A stretch of 35,733 nucleotides of DNA from an uncultured Burkholderiales bacterium (GTDB taxonomy: Bacteria; Pseudomonadota; Gammaproteobacteria; Burkholderiales; Burkholderiaceae_C), in NCBI GenBank assembly GCA_903856995.1, contig CAIODK010000165.1:1-35733 (forward strand), in the 5' to 3' direction. Both the position numbers and the translations under genes were made by a program. Of this stretch, positions 21,929 through 29,467 are shown one piece after another (the first letter of the stretch is position 1; each line of letters begins with the position of its first letter). The notes under the pieces are model-generated. The model was not told the origin of the DNA, made no database searches, and saw only the letters and a program-made list of their open reading frames with translations.

Positions 21929-22888
21929 ATGAATAAACACATTACCGTTTTGGTGTCCGCTCTCTTATTTGCCCTCAGCACTCAAGCACAAAACTCTTAC
22001 CCAAATAAACCCGTCAAAATAATGGTGGGCGCAGGCGCTGGCGGCGGTACTGACATCATTGCGCGCATGCTGGCAGAGAAAATGAGTGATTCGCTAAAAG
22101 GCACCTTCATTGTTGAAAACAAACCTGGCGCCGCAAACACCATCGCGGCCGAACTCACCGCTAAGGCTGTGCCAGATGGACACACTCTCTTAGTTGCTAC
22201 CAATACAGGGCAAGCCATCGCGCCACATTTGATCAAGTTGTCCTACGATCCCATGAAAGATTTAACACCCCTTGGATTGGTAGTCACCGTTCCTAACGTA
22301 TTGGTGGTTGGCTCCAACGTCCCTGCCAACAACATCAAAGAGTTGGTCGCACTAATGAAAGCAAAGCCTGAGGAGTTTAAATATGCTTCATCAGGCGTTG
22401 GCAGCACGCAGCACATTGCAGGCGAAGGATTTGACTTGGCAGCCGGCGTCAAGAGTGTGCACATACCCTACAAAGGAAGTGCCCAGGCCCACTTAGACAT
22501 CATTGCAGGCAATGTCCAGATCATGTTTGACACAACATCCTCTGCCATGGGCCAAATCAAAGCAGGTAAATTCAAACCCTTGGCTGTGACCACTGCACAA
22601 CGCACCTCTGAACTACCCAACGTTCCGACCTTGGCTGAAGCTGGTGTACCTGGTTTTGAGATGAGCACCTGGTATGGCCTATTCGTGACAACAGGTACCC
22701 CCCCTGATGTGGTGGTAAAGCTTCAAACTGAATTAGCACGAATCATCAAATTACCCGATGTACAAATCAAACTCAAAGGACTTGGCGGCGAATCAGGCAA
22801 CCTTAGTCCTGAAGAATTTACAAAACTAAATCGTCAGGAGTTTGAGCGATTTGGCAAGTTGATCAAACTGGCCAACATCAAAATGTGA
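21929..22888 (+). CDS. Bug/TctC-type periplasmic solute-binding protein (island copy)
   Basis: This 319-residue protein has a signal peptide (about 1-20, ending STQA), then QNSYPNKPVKIMVGAGAGGG, FIVENKPGAANTIAAELTAK and IPYKGSAQAHLDIIAGNVQ, all standard Bug features. An AGGAGA Shine-Dalgarno precedes the ATG, and it follows the PdxA-like gene by 27 bases in one operon. It probably binds the carboxylate that the PdxA-like enzyme or its partners process; TphC of terephthalate uptake is a member of this family. It is not a recent copy of the Bug protein at 14257, from which it differs widely. No membrane components are in the island. Confidence 0.9.
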   Translation: MNKHITVLVSALLFALSTQAQNSYPNKPVKIMVGAGAGGGTDIIARMLAEKMSDSLKGTFIVENKPGAANTIAAELTAKAVPDGHTLLVATNTGQAIAPHLIKLSYDPMKDLTPLGLVVTVPNVLVVGSNVPANNIKELVALMKAKPEEFKYASSGVGSTQHIAGEGFDLAAGVKSVHIPYKGSAQAHLDIIAGNVQIMFDTTSSAMGQIKAGKFKPLAVTTAQRTSELPNVPTLAEAGVPGFEMSTWYGLFVTTGTPPDVVVKLQTELARIIKLPDVQIKLKGLGGESGNLSPEEFTKLNRQEFERFGKLIKLANIKM

Positions 22889-23044
22889 CAAGCAATCGGT
22901 AAATGTTCACTAGAAAAATAGAACAGGCAATTTGCAATCAAGTTGTTGTAACCGGCTCCTGAAAGAAGCGCAATGCGAAGGAGCGATAGCAAATCAGACA
23001 GAACATGCTTAGAAATAAGAACTGCATTTTCAATGCGAGTACCT

Positions 23045-23063
23045 TGCTCACGTAGCGTGAGCA
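23045..23063. repeat. Perfect hairpin with TAG loop, copy 1
   Basis: TGCTCACG (23045-23052) and CGTGAGCA (23056-23063) pair perfectly around TAG and are followed by TATG. The design, including the loop and the sequence after it, resembles the hairpin at 23145, about 100 bases away. Confidence 0.6.
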
Positions 23064-23144
23064 TATGAAGTTTTGTAACCCAATTCAATCCGGCTTATCG
23101 CGATGAATAAATCAACAAGTTTCAGTTTTGAAGAGACGAAAAAA

Positions 23145-23163
23145 ATGCTTCCTAGGGAAGCAT
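23145..23163. repeat. Perfect hairpin with TAG loop, copy 2
   Basis: ATGCTTCC (23145-23152) and GGAAGCAT (23156-23163) pair perfectly around TAG and are followed by ATG. It shares TGCT at its start and AGCATATG at its end with the hairpin at 23045. It lies inside the doubtful 29-residue frame. Confidence 0.6.
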
Positions 23164-23224
23164 ATGTCGAACTCTTAAAAAGTAAATTCTGAAAACACCC
23201 TAAGTGATTGGTGGCGTTCAGATT

Positions 23225-23278
23225 TGGCAAAAATGGTGGGCGATGCAAGTTTCGAACTTGCGACCCCCACAGTGTGAA
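23225..23278. repeat. 54-bp direct repeat, right copy (att-like, within tRNA-Val)
   Basis: This copy matches 19938-19991 at 53 of 54 bases. It covers the 3' end of the intact tRNA-Val gene up to the anticodon loop plus nine bases downstream of CCA, so it is the copy that keeps the tRNA functional. Confidence 0.9.
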
Positions 23279-23308
23279 TGTGGTGCTCTACCCCTGAGCT
23301 AATCGCCC
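23234..23308 (-). tRNA. tRNA-Val (anticodon CAC)
   Basis: A complete 75-base tRNA including an encoded CCA. The acceptor stem pairs GGGCGAT with ATCGCCC; the D arm is GCTC/GAGC; the anticodon stem CCACA/TGTGG encloses loop TTCACAC, so the anticodon is CAC (reads GUG, valine). The T stem GCAAG/CTTGC encloses TTCGAAA, and the discriminator base is A. It reads on the minus strand, downstream of dnaQ, and its 3' end is the attachment point of the island. Confidence 0.96.
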
Positions 23309-23314
23309 ATTTTT

Positions 23315-23341
23315 ACCTTATTCCCATTGCTGGAAAGTCAA
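23315..23341 (-). promoter_or_regulatory. Possible promoter of tRNA-Val
   Basis: On the minus strand TTGACT (23341-23336) and TAAGGT (23320-23315) resemble -35 and -10 boxes at a short 15-base spacing, just ahead of the tRNA and after the dnaQ stop. The short spacing makes this tentative; the tRNA could also be read from further upstream. Confidence 0.3.
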
Positions 23342-23344
23342 TAA

Positions 23345-24058
23345 TTATGCCACAGAATTTTCTGCATTTCTCCAAACCGTATTTCCGCCGCTCGATTTAT
23401 CTAACTGCGTCAACACATCTTCGTGCTGCGTCAGTTCTTGTTCAGAGGCAGCGATGACGGGAAGCTGAAAGCTGCGGAGCTCCACATACTCGGTTGTGCG
23501 ATTTAGCTCGTCGCTACTCTCGACTTCCATCAACAGCGCGTCCTGCCCGCGAGTCATGTTGATGTACACGTCGGCCAACAGCTCAGCATCCAGCAAAGCG
23601 CCATGCAGCGTGCGACCTGAGTTGTCCACCTCCAAACGATCACACAAAGAGTCCAGTGAGTTGCGTTTGCCAGGGAACATTTCTTTGGCCATCACCAGCG
23701 TATCGGTGATGCTGTCAACAAACGTGGTGAACGGTTTGCGACCTTGCAGTTCGAGCTCTTTATTTAAAAAGCTGACGTCGAATGGGGCATTGTGGATGAT
23801 GACTTCAGCACCTTCGATGTACTCCAAAAACTGGTCCACCACTGCACCAAACTTGGGTTTGTCTTTCAAGAACTCGTTGGTGATGCCGTGCACGCGCAAG
23901 GCTTCTTCATGGCTGTCACGCTCAGGATTGAGGTAGAAATGCAGATTATTGCCAGTGAGCTTGCGGTGCAGCAGCTCCACACACCCAATCTCAATGACGC
24001 GGTCACCGCTGTCAGCCGAGAGACCTGTTGTTTCTGTGTCTAGAAAAATCTGGCGCAT
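23345..24058 (-). CDS. dnaQ: DNA polymerase III epsilon subunit (3'-5' proofreading exonuclease)
   Basis: This 237-residue DEDDh exonuclease proofreads chromosomal replication as part of the polymerase III core. Exo I is FLDTETTGL (D7, E9), Exo II is IIHNAPFDVSFLNKEL, and Exo III is the HGALLDAELLADVY segment with the catalytic His and Asp. The frame is open up to 24172, but the ATG at 24058 starts directly at the conserved MRQIFLDTETTG and gives the normal length. It follows the ferredoxin gene by two bases and so may be read through from the isc operon. Confidence 0.95.
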   Translation of the reverse strand: MRQIFLDTETTGLSADSGDRVIEIGCVELLHRKLTGNNLHFYLNPERDSHEEALRVHGITNEFLKDKPKFGAVVDQFLEYIEGAEVIIHNAPFDVSFLNKELELQGRKPFTTFVDSITDTLVMAKEMFPGKRNSLDSLCDRLEVDNSGRTLHGALLDAELLADVYINMTRGQDALLMEVESSDELNRTTEYVELRSFQLPVIAASEQELTQHEDVLTQLDKSSGGNTVWRNAENSVA

Positions 24059-24060
24059 GG

Positions 24061-24399
24061 TCAGTGGTTTTCTTTTGCGTGGTTGATGGTGTACTTTGGA
24101 ATTTCCACCACCAAGTTTTGCTGAGCCACGATGGCTTGGCAACTCAAACGCGAGTTGGGTTCTAAGCCCCAAGCACGGTCGAGCAAGTCGTCTTCGTTTT
24201 CGTCAGCTTCGTTGAGCGACTTCAAACCCTCGCGCACGATGACGTGGCAGGTGGTGCAAGCGCAGCTCATGTCGCAAGCGTGCTCAATGTTGATGTGGTT
24301 TTCTAGCAGCACTTCGCAAATGGTGCTACCCGCGGTGGCTTGAAGCTCAGCACCATTTGGGCAGAGTTCGGCATGGGGCAAGATTTTGATAACAGGCAT
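24061..24399 (-). CDS. fdx: ISC-type [2Fe-2S] ferredoxin
   Basis: This 112-residue adrenodoxin-type ferredoxin supplies electrons for iron-sulfur cluster assembly on IscU. The cluster ligands are C42, C48, C51 (CDMSCACTTC) and C87 (RLSCQ), the standard spacing. It overlaps the hscA stop by one base (TAATG), so the two are translationally coupled, and ends two bases before dnaQ. Confidence 0.95.
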   Translation of the reverse strand: MPVIKILPHAELCPNGAELQATAGSTICEVLLENHINIEHACDMSCACTTCHVIVREGLKSLNEADENEDDLLDRAWGLEPNSRLSCQAIVAQQNLVVEIPKYTINHAKENH

Positions 24400-26255
24400 T
24401 AGAGGTTCTCGATGTTTTGTCCGGCCAAGGCATGCTGAATGCCTCGGTTCATGCGTTGGGCGGCGAAGGCTTCTGTGCCCTTGGCCAAGGCTTCGGTGGT
24501 GGCTTCAATCTGGGCAGCGTCTTCAAGTTTTTTAGCTTCGAGGGTTGCAACCATCAAGGCGTCGATGCGCGTGCGGTCCTGCGCAGACAGCAAATCACCA
24601 TCTGCCTTCAAAGCACTTTGCGTGGCCAGCCACATGCGATCTGCATCCACACGTGCCTCAACCAAAGCGCGCGCTTTGATGTCTTGCTCCGCGGTTTTGA
24701 AGCTGTCTTGCAGCATGGTGGCGATTTGATCGTCTGACAAACCATAGGAAGGTTTGACAGTGATGTTGGCAGTCACACCACTCATTTGCTCCAGCGCACC
24801 CACACTCACCATGCCATCGGCATCGACGGTGAAGGTCACACGGATACGCGCAGCACCAGCAGCCATGGGCGGAATGCCTCGCAGCTCAAAGCGGGCCAAG
24901 CTGCGGCAGTCGGCCACCAAATCGCGCTCGCCCTGCACCACGTGCAAGGCCAAAGCGGTTTGACCATCTTGGTAGGTGGTGAAGTCTTGCGCCATCGCAG
25001 TCGGGATGGTTTGGTTGCGGGGGACGATGCGCTCGACCAAACCGCCCATTGTCTCGATGCCGAGCGACAACGGAATCACGTCCAACAAAAGCAACTCGCC
25101 ATCCGGGTTGTTGCCTGCCAGTTGGTTGGCTTGAATCGACGCACCCAAGGCAACCACTTCGTCTGGATTCAGGTTGTTCAATGGGGCACAGCCCAGCAAA
25201 TCAGCGACAGCATGCTGAACTTGCGGCATGCGGGTGGAGCCACCGACCATGACCACGCCTTGAATGTCTTCTTTGCTCAACTTGGCATCGCGCAGAACTT
25301 TGCGCACAGCAGACAGTGTGCGCAGGGTCAGCGCCGCCGTTGCAGCTTCAAACTCAGCACGCGTGACGGTGTGACGCACAGCGCCGCCCGACAACACCAC
25401 TTCAAACGTGGCCGTTTCAGCACCAGACAGGGCTTCTTTGCAGGCACGCGCAGCCACCAACACATTGGATTTATCAGCAGGCGTGTTGAGTTCGCAGCCG
25501 GTTTGGGCTTGTACCCAGTCCACCAAGGCGCGGTCGTAGTCGTCGCCGCCCAAAGCGGAATCACCGCCCGTGGCGAGTACTTCGAACACGCCACGGGTGA
25601 GGCGAAGCACAGAAATATCGAACGTGCCACCGCCCAAGTCATAGACGGCATACACGCCTTCGCTGGCTTGATCTAAACCATAGGCAATGGCTGCAGCCGT
25701 GGGTTCGTTGATGAGGCGCAGCACGTTGATGCCGGCCAGTTGTGCGGCGTCTTTGGTGGCTTGGCGTTGGGCATCGTCAAAATACGCAGGCACGGTAATC
25801 ACCGCACCATATAAATCGTCGTTGAAGGTGTCTTCGGCGCGAAAACGCAACGTCGCCAAAATTTCGGCGCTCACCTCGACGGGTGATTTCTCACCCGCGC
25901 GGGTTTGAATGGCCAACATGCCAGGCTTGTCGATGAACGCATAGGGCAACTTGTCGCGGTTGGCAATGTCTGCCACGCCACGGCCCATGAAACGCTTCAC
26001 AGACACCAATGTGTTTTGTGGGTCTTGCGCTTGCGAAGCCAAAGCCGCACGGCCTATTTGGCGGCCATCGTTTTCGAGGTAACGCACAGCTGAGGGCAAG
26101 ATGACATGACCGTCGGCGTCGGGCAAGCACTCGGCCACGCCATGACGCATGCAAGCCACCAATGAATGGGTGGTACCTAAATCAATGCCGACCGCGATGC
26201 GTCGCTGATGGGGATCTGGGGCTTGACCGGGTTCGGAAATTTGTAACAACGCCAT
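24399..26255 (-). CDS. hscA: Hsp70-type chaperone of iron-sulfur cluster assembly
   Basis: This 618-residue Hsp70 paralogue works with HscB to release clusters from IscU by ATP hydrolysis. The ATPase domain starts at AVGIDLGTTHSLVACM (about 21) and includes INEPTAAAIAYGLDQ and YDLGGGTFDISVL; the peptide-binding domain begins near 400 with DVIPLSLGIETMGG. It is shorter than DnaK at the lid, as usual for HscA. It sits between hscB and fdx in the isc operon. Confidence 0.95.
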   Translation of the reverse strand: MALLQISEPGQAPDPHQRRIAVGIDLGTTHSLVACMRHGVAECLPDADGHVILPSAVRYLENDGRQIGRAALASQAQDPQNTLVSVKRFMGRGVADIANRDKLPYAFIDKPGMLAIQTRAGEKSPVEVSAEILATLRFRAEDTFNDDLYGAVITVPAYFDDAQRQATKDAAQLAGINVLRLINEPTAAAIAYGLDQASEGVYAVYDLGGGTFDISVLRLTRGVFEVLATGGDSALGGDDYDRALVDWVQAQTGCELNTPADKSNVLVAARACKEALSGAETATFEVVLSGGAVRHTVTRAEFEAATAALTLRTLSAVRKVLRDAKLSKEDIQGVVMVGGSTRMPQVQHAVADLLGCAPLNNLNPDEVVALGASIQANQLAGNNPDGELLLLDVIPLSLGIETMGGLVERIVPRNQTIPTAMAQDFTTYQDGQTALALHVVQGERDLVADCRSLARFELRGIPPMAAGAARIRVTFTVDADGMVSVGALEQMSGVTANITVKPSYGLSDDQIATMLQDSFKTAEQDIKARALVEARVDADRMWLATQSALKADGDLLSAQDRTRIDALMVATLEAKKLEDAAQIEATTEALAKGTEAFAAQRMNRGIQHALAGQNIENL

Positions 26256-26273
26256 AGGTGTGTATTGTCGCTT

Positions 26274-26822
26274 TCAGGAGGCGTCTAGATTGTCAATTCG
26301 GAATTCGATGTCACGCAAAAACTTCGCGATGAACATCAGCCCCCTCACCTGCTGTGCGGCGGCGGGTAGGTCGTGTGCGGTGTCAATGAGCTGTGCGCAT
26401 TGCTGCAAAGCAGTTTTGTGGGCTTGTTGCACATCGTCGTGCAAGGCGTCTAGCGCGGCCACATCCGTGGCGTCGTCCATGGCCTCGCGCCATTCCATTT
26501 GCTGCATCAAAAACGCAGCAGGCATGGCGGTGTTGTTTTCGGCTTGAATGGGCGCCCCGCCCAGCTCGCACAAATAGGCGGCGCGGCGCATGGGGTCTTT
26601 GAGGCGTTGGTAGGCCTCATTGATCCGTACCGACCACTGCATGGCCACGCGTTGTGCGGCCGTGCCTTGGCTGGCAAATTTATCGGGGTGCGCTTCGCGT
26701 TGCAAGTCTTTCCAGCGCGTATCTAGTTGCTCGCGTGCCTGTGAGAACTGCACAGGTACGTTAAAGAGCTCAAAGTCGCTGACCGAAAGCTGCGCCGACA
26801 ACGGCTTGGCCGGTTCGCTCAC
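26274..26822 (-). CDS. hscB: Co-chaperone HscB (J-domain protein)
   Basis: This 182-residue J-protein recruits IscU to HscA and stimulates its ATPase. The J domain is at the N terminus, with the HPD motif in REAHPDKFAS (about 44-53), and a three-helix IscU-binding domain follows. It ends 18 bases before hscA and starts 12 bases after iscA, in the normal isc order. Confidence 0.93.
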   Translation of the reverse strand: MSEPAKPLSAQLSVSDFELFNVPVQFSQAREQLDTRWKDLQREAHPDKFASQGTAAQRVAMQWSVRINEAYQRLKDPMRRAAYLCELGGAPIQAENNTAMPAAFLMQQMEWREAMDDATDVAALDALHDDVQQAHKTALQQCAQLIDTAHDLPAAAQQVRGLMFIAKFLRDIEFRIDNLDAS

Positions 26823-26834
26823 GTCAACCCCACT

Positions 26835-27158
26835 TTAGATACGGAACGATTCGCCGCAACCGCAACGGTCACGTTCGTTCGGGTTGAGAAACTTGAAGCC
26901 TTCGTTCAAGCCTTCGCGCACGAAGTCGAGCTGTGTGCCGTCGATGTAGGCCAAGCTTTTGGGGTCGATCAACACCTTGACGCCATGATCTTCAAAGATC
27001 ACGTCTTCAGGCTCAGACGCGTCCACGTACTCGAGTTTGTAAGCCAAGCCCGAACAACCCGTGGTTTTGACACCCAAACGCACGCCCATGCCCTTGCCAC
27101 GTTTGGCGAGGTAGCGGGTCACGTGTCGAGCCGCTGCTTCTGTCAGAGTGATAGCCAT
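26835..27158 (-). CDS. iscA: Iron-sulfur cluster assembly protein IscA
   Basis: This 107-residue A-type carrier has the three conserved cysteines C35 (TTGCSGLAY), C99 and C101 (RCGCGESF). It accepts clusters or iron and passes them on to target proteins, especially [4Fe-4S] enzymes. It lies 12 bases after iscU in the operon. Confidence 0.95.
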   Translation of the reverse strand: MAITLTEAAARHVTRYLAKRGKGMGVRLGVKTTGCSGLAYKLEYVDASEPEDVIFEDHGVKVLIDPKSLAYIDGTQLDFVREGLNEGFKFLNPNERDRCGCGESFRI

Positions 27159-27170
27159 GGCGGTACGTGC

Positions 27171-27557
27171 TTAAACAGCGTGTTTCTTTTTGTAGTCATC
27201 CACAGCGGCCTTGATGGCGTCTTCAGCCAAGATGGAGCAGTGAATTTTGACGGGAGGGAGCGCCAGCTCTTCAGCGATTTCGCTGTTCTTCAAAGCTGCT
27301 GCCTCGTCCAAGGTCTTGCCCTTGACCCACTCGGTCACCAGCGAGGAAGAGGCAATGGCGGAGCCGCAGCCGTAGGTTTTGAAACGTGCATCTTCGATCA
27401 CGCCCGTGATGGGGTTGACCTTGATTTGCAACTTCATCACGTCGCCGCAAGCGGGTGCGCCAACCATACCGGTACCAACCGTGTCGTCGCCCTTGTCAAA
27501 CGAACCCACGTTGCGTGGGTTTTCGTAGTGATCGATTACTTTTTCAGAATAAGCCAT
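27171..27557 (-). CDS. iscU: Iron-sulfur cluster scaffold IscU
   Basis: This 128-residue scaffold builds clusters from IscS-derived sulfur. The ligands C37 (GAPACGDV), C64 (YGCGSAIA) and C107 (IHCSIL) and the HscA-binding LPPVK motif (100-104) are all present. It lies 15 bases after iscS, with an AGGAAA Shine-Dalgarno. Confidence 0.96.
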   Translation of the reverse strand: MAYSEKVIDHYENPRNVGSFDKGDDTVGTGMVGAPACGDVMKLQIKVNPITGVIEDARFKTYGCGSAIASSSLVTEWVKGKTLDEAAALKNSEIAEELALPPVKIHCSILAEDAIKAAVDDYKKKHAV

Positions 27558-27572
27558 GGTGATTTTCCTTAA

Positions 27573-28793
27573 TTAGTGCGCAGCCCACTGGATGGTGCTG
27601 ATGTCAATGCCTTCTTTGTACATGTCCCATAGAGGGCTGAGTTCACGCAGTTTGGCGACGTTGAGACGAATGGTTTCAATGGCGTAGTCAATTTCTTCTT
27701 CGGTCGAAAAACGACCGGTGGTCATGCGCAAGCTGCTGTGAGCCAACTCATCACTGCGGCCCAGGGCACGCAACACATAACTCGGCTCCAAGCTGGCCGA
27801 GGTACAGGCAGAACCCGACGAGACGGCCAAGCCCTTGATACCCATGATGAGCGACTCGCCTTCCACGTAGTTGAAGCTGATGTTCAAGTTGTGTGGCACG
27901 CGGTGCTCTAGATTGCCATTGATGAAGACTTGCTCCATATCGGTCAAGCCGTCGAGCAAACGCTTTTGCAAAGCGGTCGCTTTTGCAATGTCTTGCGCCA
28001 TTTCAAGTTTGGCCAAGCGAAATGCCTCACCCATGCCCACGCATTGGTGCGTAGGCAAGGTCCCGCTGCGCATACCGCGCTCGTGGCCACCACCATGCAT
28101 TTGCGCTTCCAAGCGCACGCGGGGTTTGCGGCGCACATACAAAGCGCCAATGCCTTTGGGGCCATAAGTTTTGTGCGAAGCCAAGCTCATCAAGTCGACC
28201 GGCAAGGTCGCCAAGTCAATCTCAACTTTTCCGGTGGCTTGTGCGGCATCGACGTGAAAAATGATGCCTTTTTCACGGCACATCGCGCCAATGCCAGCGA
28301 TGTCTTGAATCACACCGATTTCGTTGTTCACGAACATCACGCTAATGAGGATGGTGTCTGGGCGAATGGCAGCTTTGAGCGCGTCCATGCTCAACATGCC
28401 GTCTTCTTGCACGTCGAGGTAAGTCACCTCAAAACCCTGGCGCTCCAGCTCACGCATGGTGTCGAGCACGGCTTTGTGCTCGGTCTTGACGGTGATCAGG
28501 TGCTTACCTTTGGACTTGTAGAACTGCGCTGCGCCTTTGATAGCGAGGTTGTTGGACTCTGTCGCACCCGAGGTCCACACGATTTCACGAGGATCAGCGC
28601 CGATCAATGCCGCCACATCTTCACGGGCTTTTTCTACAGCGGCTTCTGCTTCCCAGCCCCAAGCATGGCTGCGTGAGGCGGGGTTGCCAAAATGCTCGCG
28701 TAGCCAAGGAATCATGGCATCCACAACGCGTGGGTCACACGGGTTTGTAGCGCCGTAGTCGAGATAAATGGGGAAATGGGGTGTCATGTCCAT
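27573..28793 (-). CDS. iscS: Cysteine desulfurase IscS
   Basis: This 406-residue PLP enzyme takes sulfur from cysteine for cluster assembly. The PLP-binding lysine is K208 (LASHKTYGPKG) and the catalytic cysteine is C330 in the mobile loop SSGSACTSASLEP. The N terminus reads LDYGATNPCDPRV, with Gly and Asn where most relatives have LDYSATTPVDPRV, a mild oddity. An alternative start two codons in (28787) exists. It follows iscR by 35 bases and is the first structural gene of the operon. Confidence 0.96.
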   Translation of the reverse strand: MDMTPHFPIYLDYGATNPCDPRVVDAMIPWLREHFGNPASRSHAWGWEAEAAVEKAREDVAALIGADPREIVWTSGATESNNLAIKGAAQFYKSKGKHLITVKTEHKAVLDTMRELERQGFEVTYLDVQEDGMLSMDALKAAIRPDTILISVMFVNNEIGVIQDIAGIGAMCREKGIIFHVDAAQATGKVEIDLATLPVDLMSLASHKTYGPKGIGALYVRRKPRVRLEAQMHGGGHERGMRSGTLPTHQCVGMGEAFRLAKLEMAQDIAKATALQKRLLDGLTDMEQVFINGNLEHRVPHNLNISFNYVEGESLIMGIKGLAVSSGSACTSASLEPSYVLRALGRSDELAHSSLRMTTGRFSTEEEIDYAIETIRLNVAKLRELSPLWDMYKEGIDISTIQWAAH

Positions 28794-28828
28794 GATGCGT
28801 TCAATCGAGAGGTAAAAAAGAGGGAGGC

Positions 28829-29365
28829 TTAGTTCTTTGCGAACGCGTTGCCAAGGGCAAACACGGAATTGGGGGCGTTCACCCGGATAGGTTTAACCAA
28901 GGGCATGGGTGAAATCGCGCGGCGAATTGCGGGCTTGTTTTCAATTTCCACACCTTTGGCGAGTTGGTCGTCGACCAACTTTTGCAAGGTCACCGAGTCC
29001 AAGAACTCAACCATGCGCTGGTTGAGCGAGGCCCACAGCTCGTGCGTCATGCAACGACCGCTTTCGCCCAAACAATTTTCTTTACCACCGCAGTGGGTGG
29101 CATCAATGGGCTCGTCCACGGACACGATGATATCGGCCACGGTGATGTCCGAAGCTTTGCGCCCCAGTGAATAACCGCCGCCGGGGCCACGGGTAGACTC
29201 CACCAACGCGTGGCGGCGCAACTTACCAAACAGTTGCTCAAGGTAAGACAAAGAGATTTGTTGGCGCTGGCTGATGGCAGCCAAAGTAACGGGACCGCTG
29301 TTTTGGCGCAAGGCCAAATCAATCATGGCGGTGACCGCAAAACGACCTTTGGTGGTGAGACGCAT
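28829..29365 (-). CDS. iscR: Iron-sulfur cluster regulator IscR
   Basis: This 178-residue Rrf2-family regulator carries a [2Fe-2S] cluster through C92, C98 and C105 (HCGGKENCLGESGRCMT) and a nearby His. With cluster it represses the isc operon. The N-terminal winged HTH (MRLTTKGRFAVTAMIDLALR onward) is standard. An AAGGAG Shine-Dalgarno lies five bases from the ATG. Autoregulation is supported by the IscR box immediately upstream at 29391. Confidence 0.96.
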   Translation of the reverse strand: MRLTTKGRFAVTAMIDLALRQNSGPVTLAAISQRQQISLSYLEQLFGKLRRHALVESTRGPGGGYSLGRKASDITVADIIVSVDEPIDATHCGGKENCLGESGRCMTHELWASLNQRMVEFLDSVTLQKLVDDQLAKGVEIENKPAIRRAISPMPLVKPIRVNAPNSVFALGNAFAKN

Positions 29366-29390
29366 GGCAAGCTCCTTTCAAGGGCTGGGC

Positions 29391-29415
29391 TTTGTCGACT
29401 AATTAGGTCAAGTAT
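29391..29415 (-). promoter_or_regulatory. Type 1 IscR box upstream of iscR
   Basis: On the minus strand the 25-base stretch begins ATACTTGACC and continues through TAGTCGAC. It agrees with the E. coli type 1 IscR consensus (ATASYYGACT, WWW, YAGTCRRSTAT) at most positions, including GAC and AGTC. It starts 26 bases upstream of the ATG and overlaps a possible -10 (TATACT, 29416-29411), fitting repression by holo-IscR. Confidence 0.7.
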
Positions 29416-29467
29416 AGCTTAATCCCAACTTATTTGCTCGGGTACTCGGTCGCAAACCCCTTCTGAC

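Larger units (their letters stand above)
22889..23233. other. 345-base right end of the island without a recognised gene
   Basis: No known family is visible. The stretch contains two perfect 3-base-loop hairpins (23045-23063 and 23145-23163) and a 29-residue plus-strand frame (23103-23192) that starts MNKSTSFSFEETKKMLPREA and matches nothing I recognise. It has no good ribosome binding site. Remnants of a lost integrase gene could be here, but I cannot see one. Confidence 0.45.
19938..23278. mobile_element. Integrase-less genomic island of about 3.3 kb at tRNA-Val
   Basis: The segment between the two 54-bp repeats carries a GntR regulator, a PdxA-like gene and a Bug gene. It is visibly richer in A and T, with more A/T-ended codons, than the flanking lig and isc genes. 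The intact tRNA is at the right end with its 3' side facing into the island, and the tRNA 3' fragment with a matching terminator is at the left end. No integrase, transposase or other mobility gene is visible inside, so it must be a decayed remnant or have been moved by an integrase encoded elsewhere. The boundaries are clear; the mechanism is inferred. Confidence 0.78.

Noticed and set aside
23103..23192. 29-residue plus-strand frame near the right end of the island
   Set aside because: No ribosome binding site, no known family, and a perfect palindrome runs through it; kept only as a note in the non-coding entry.
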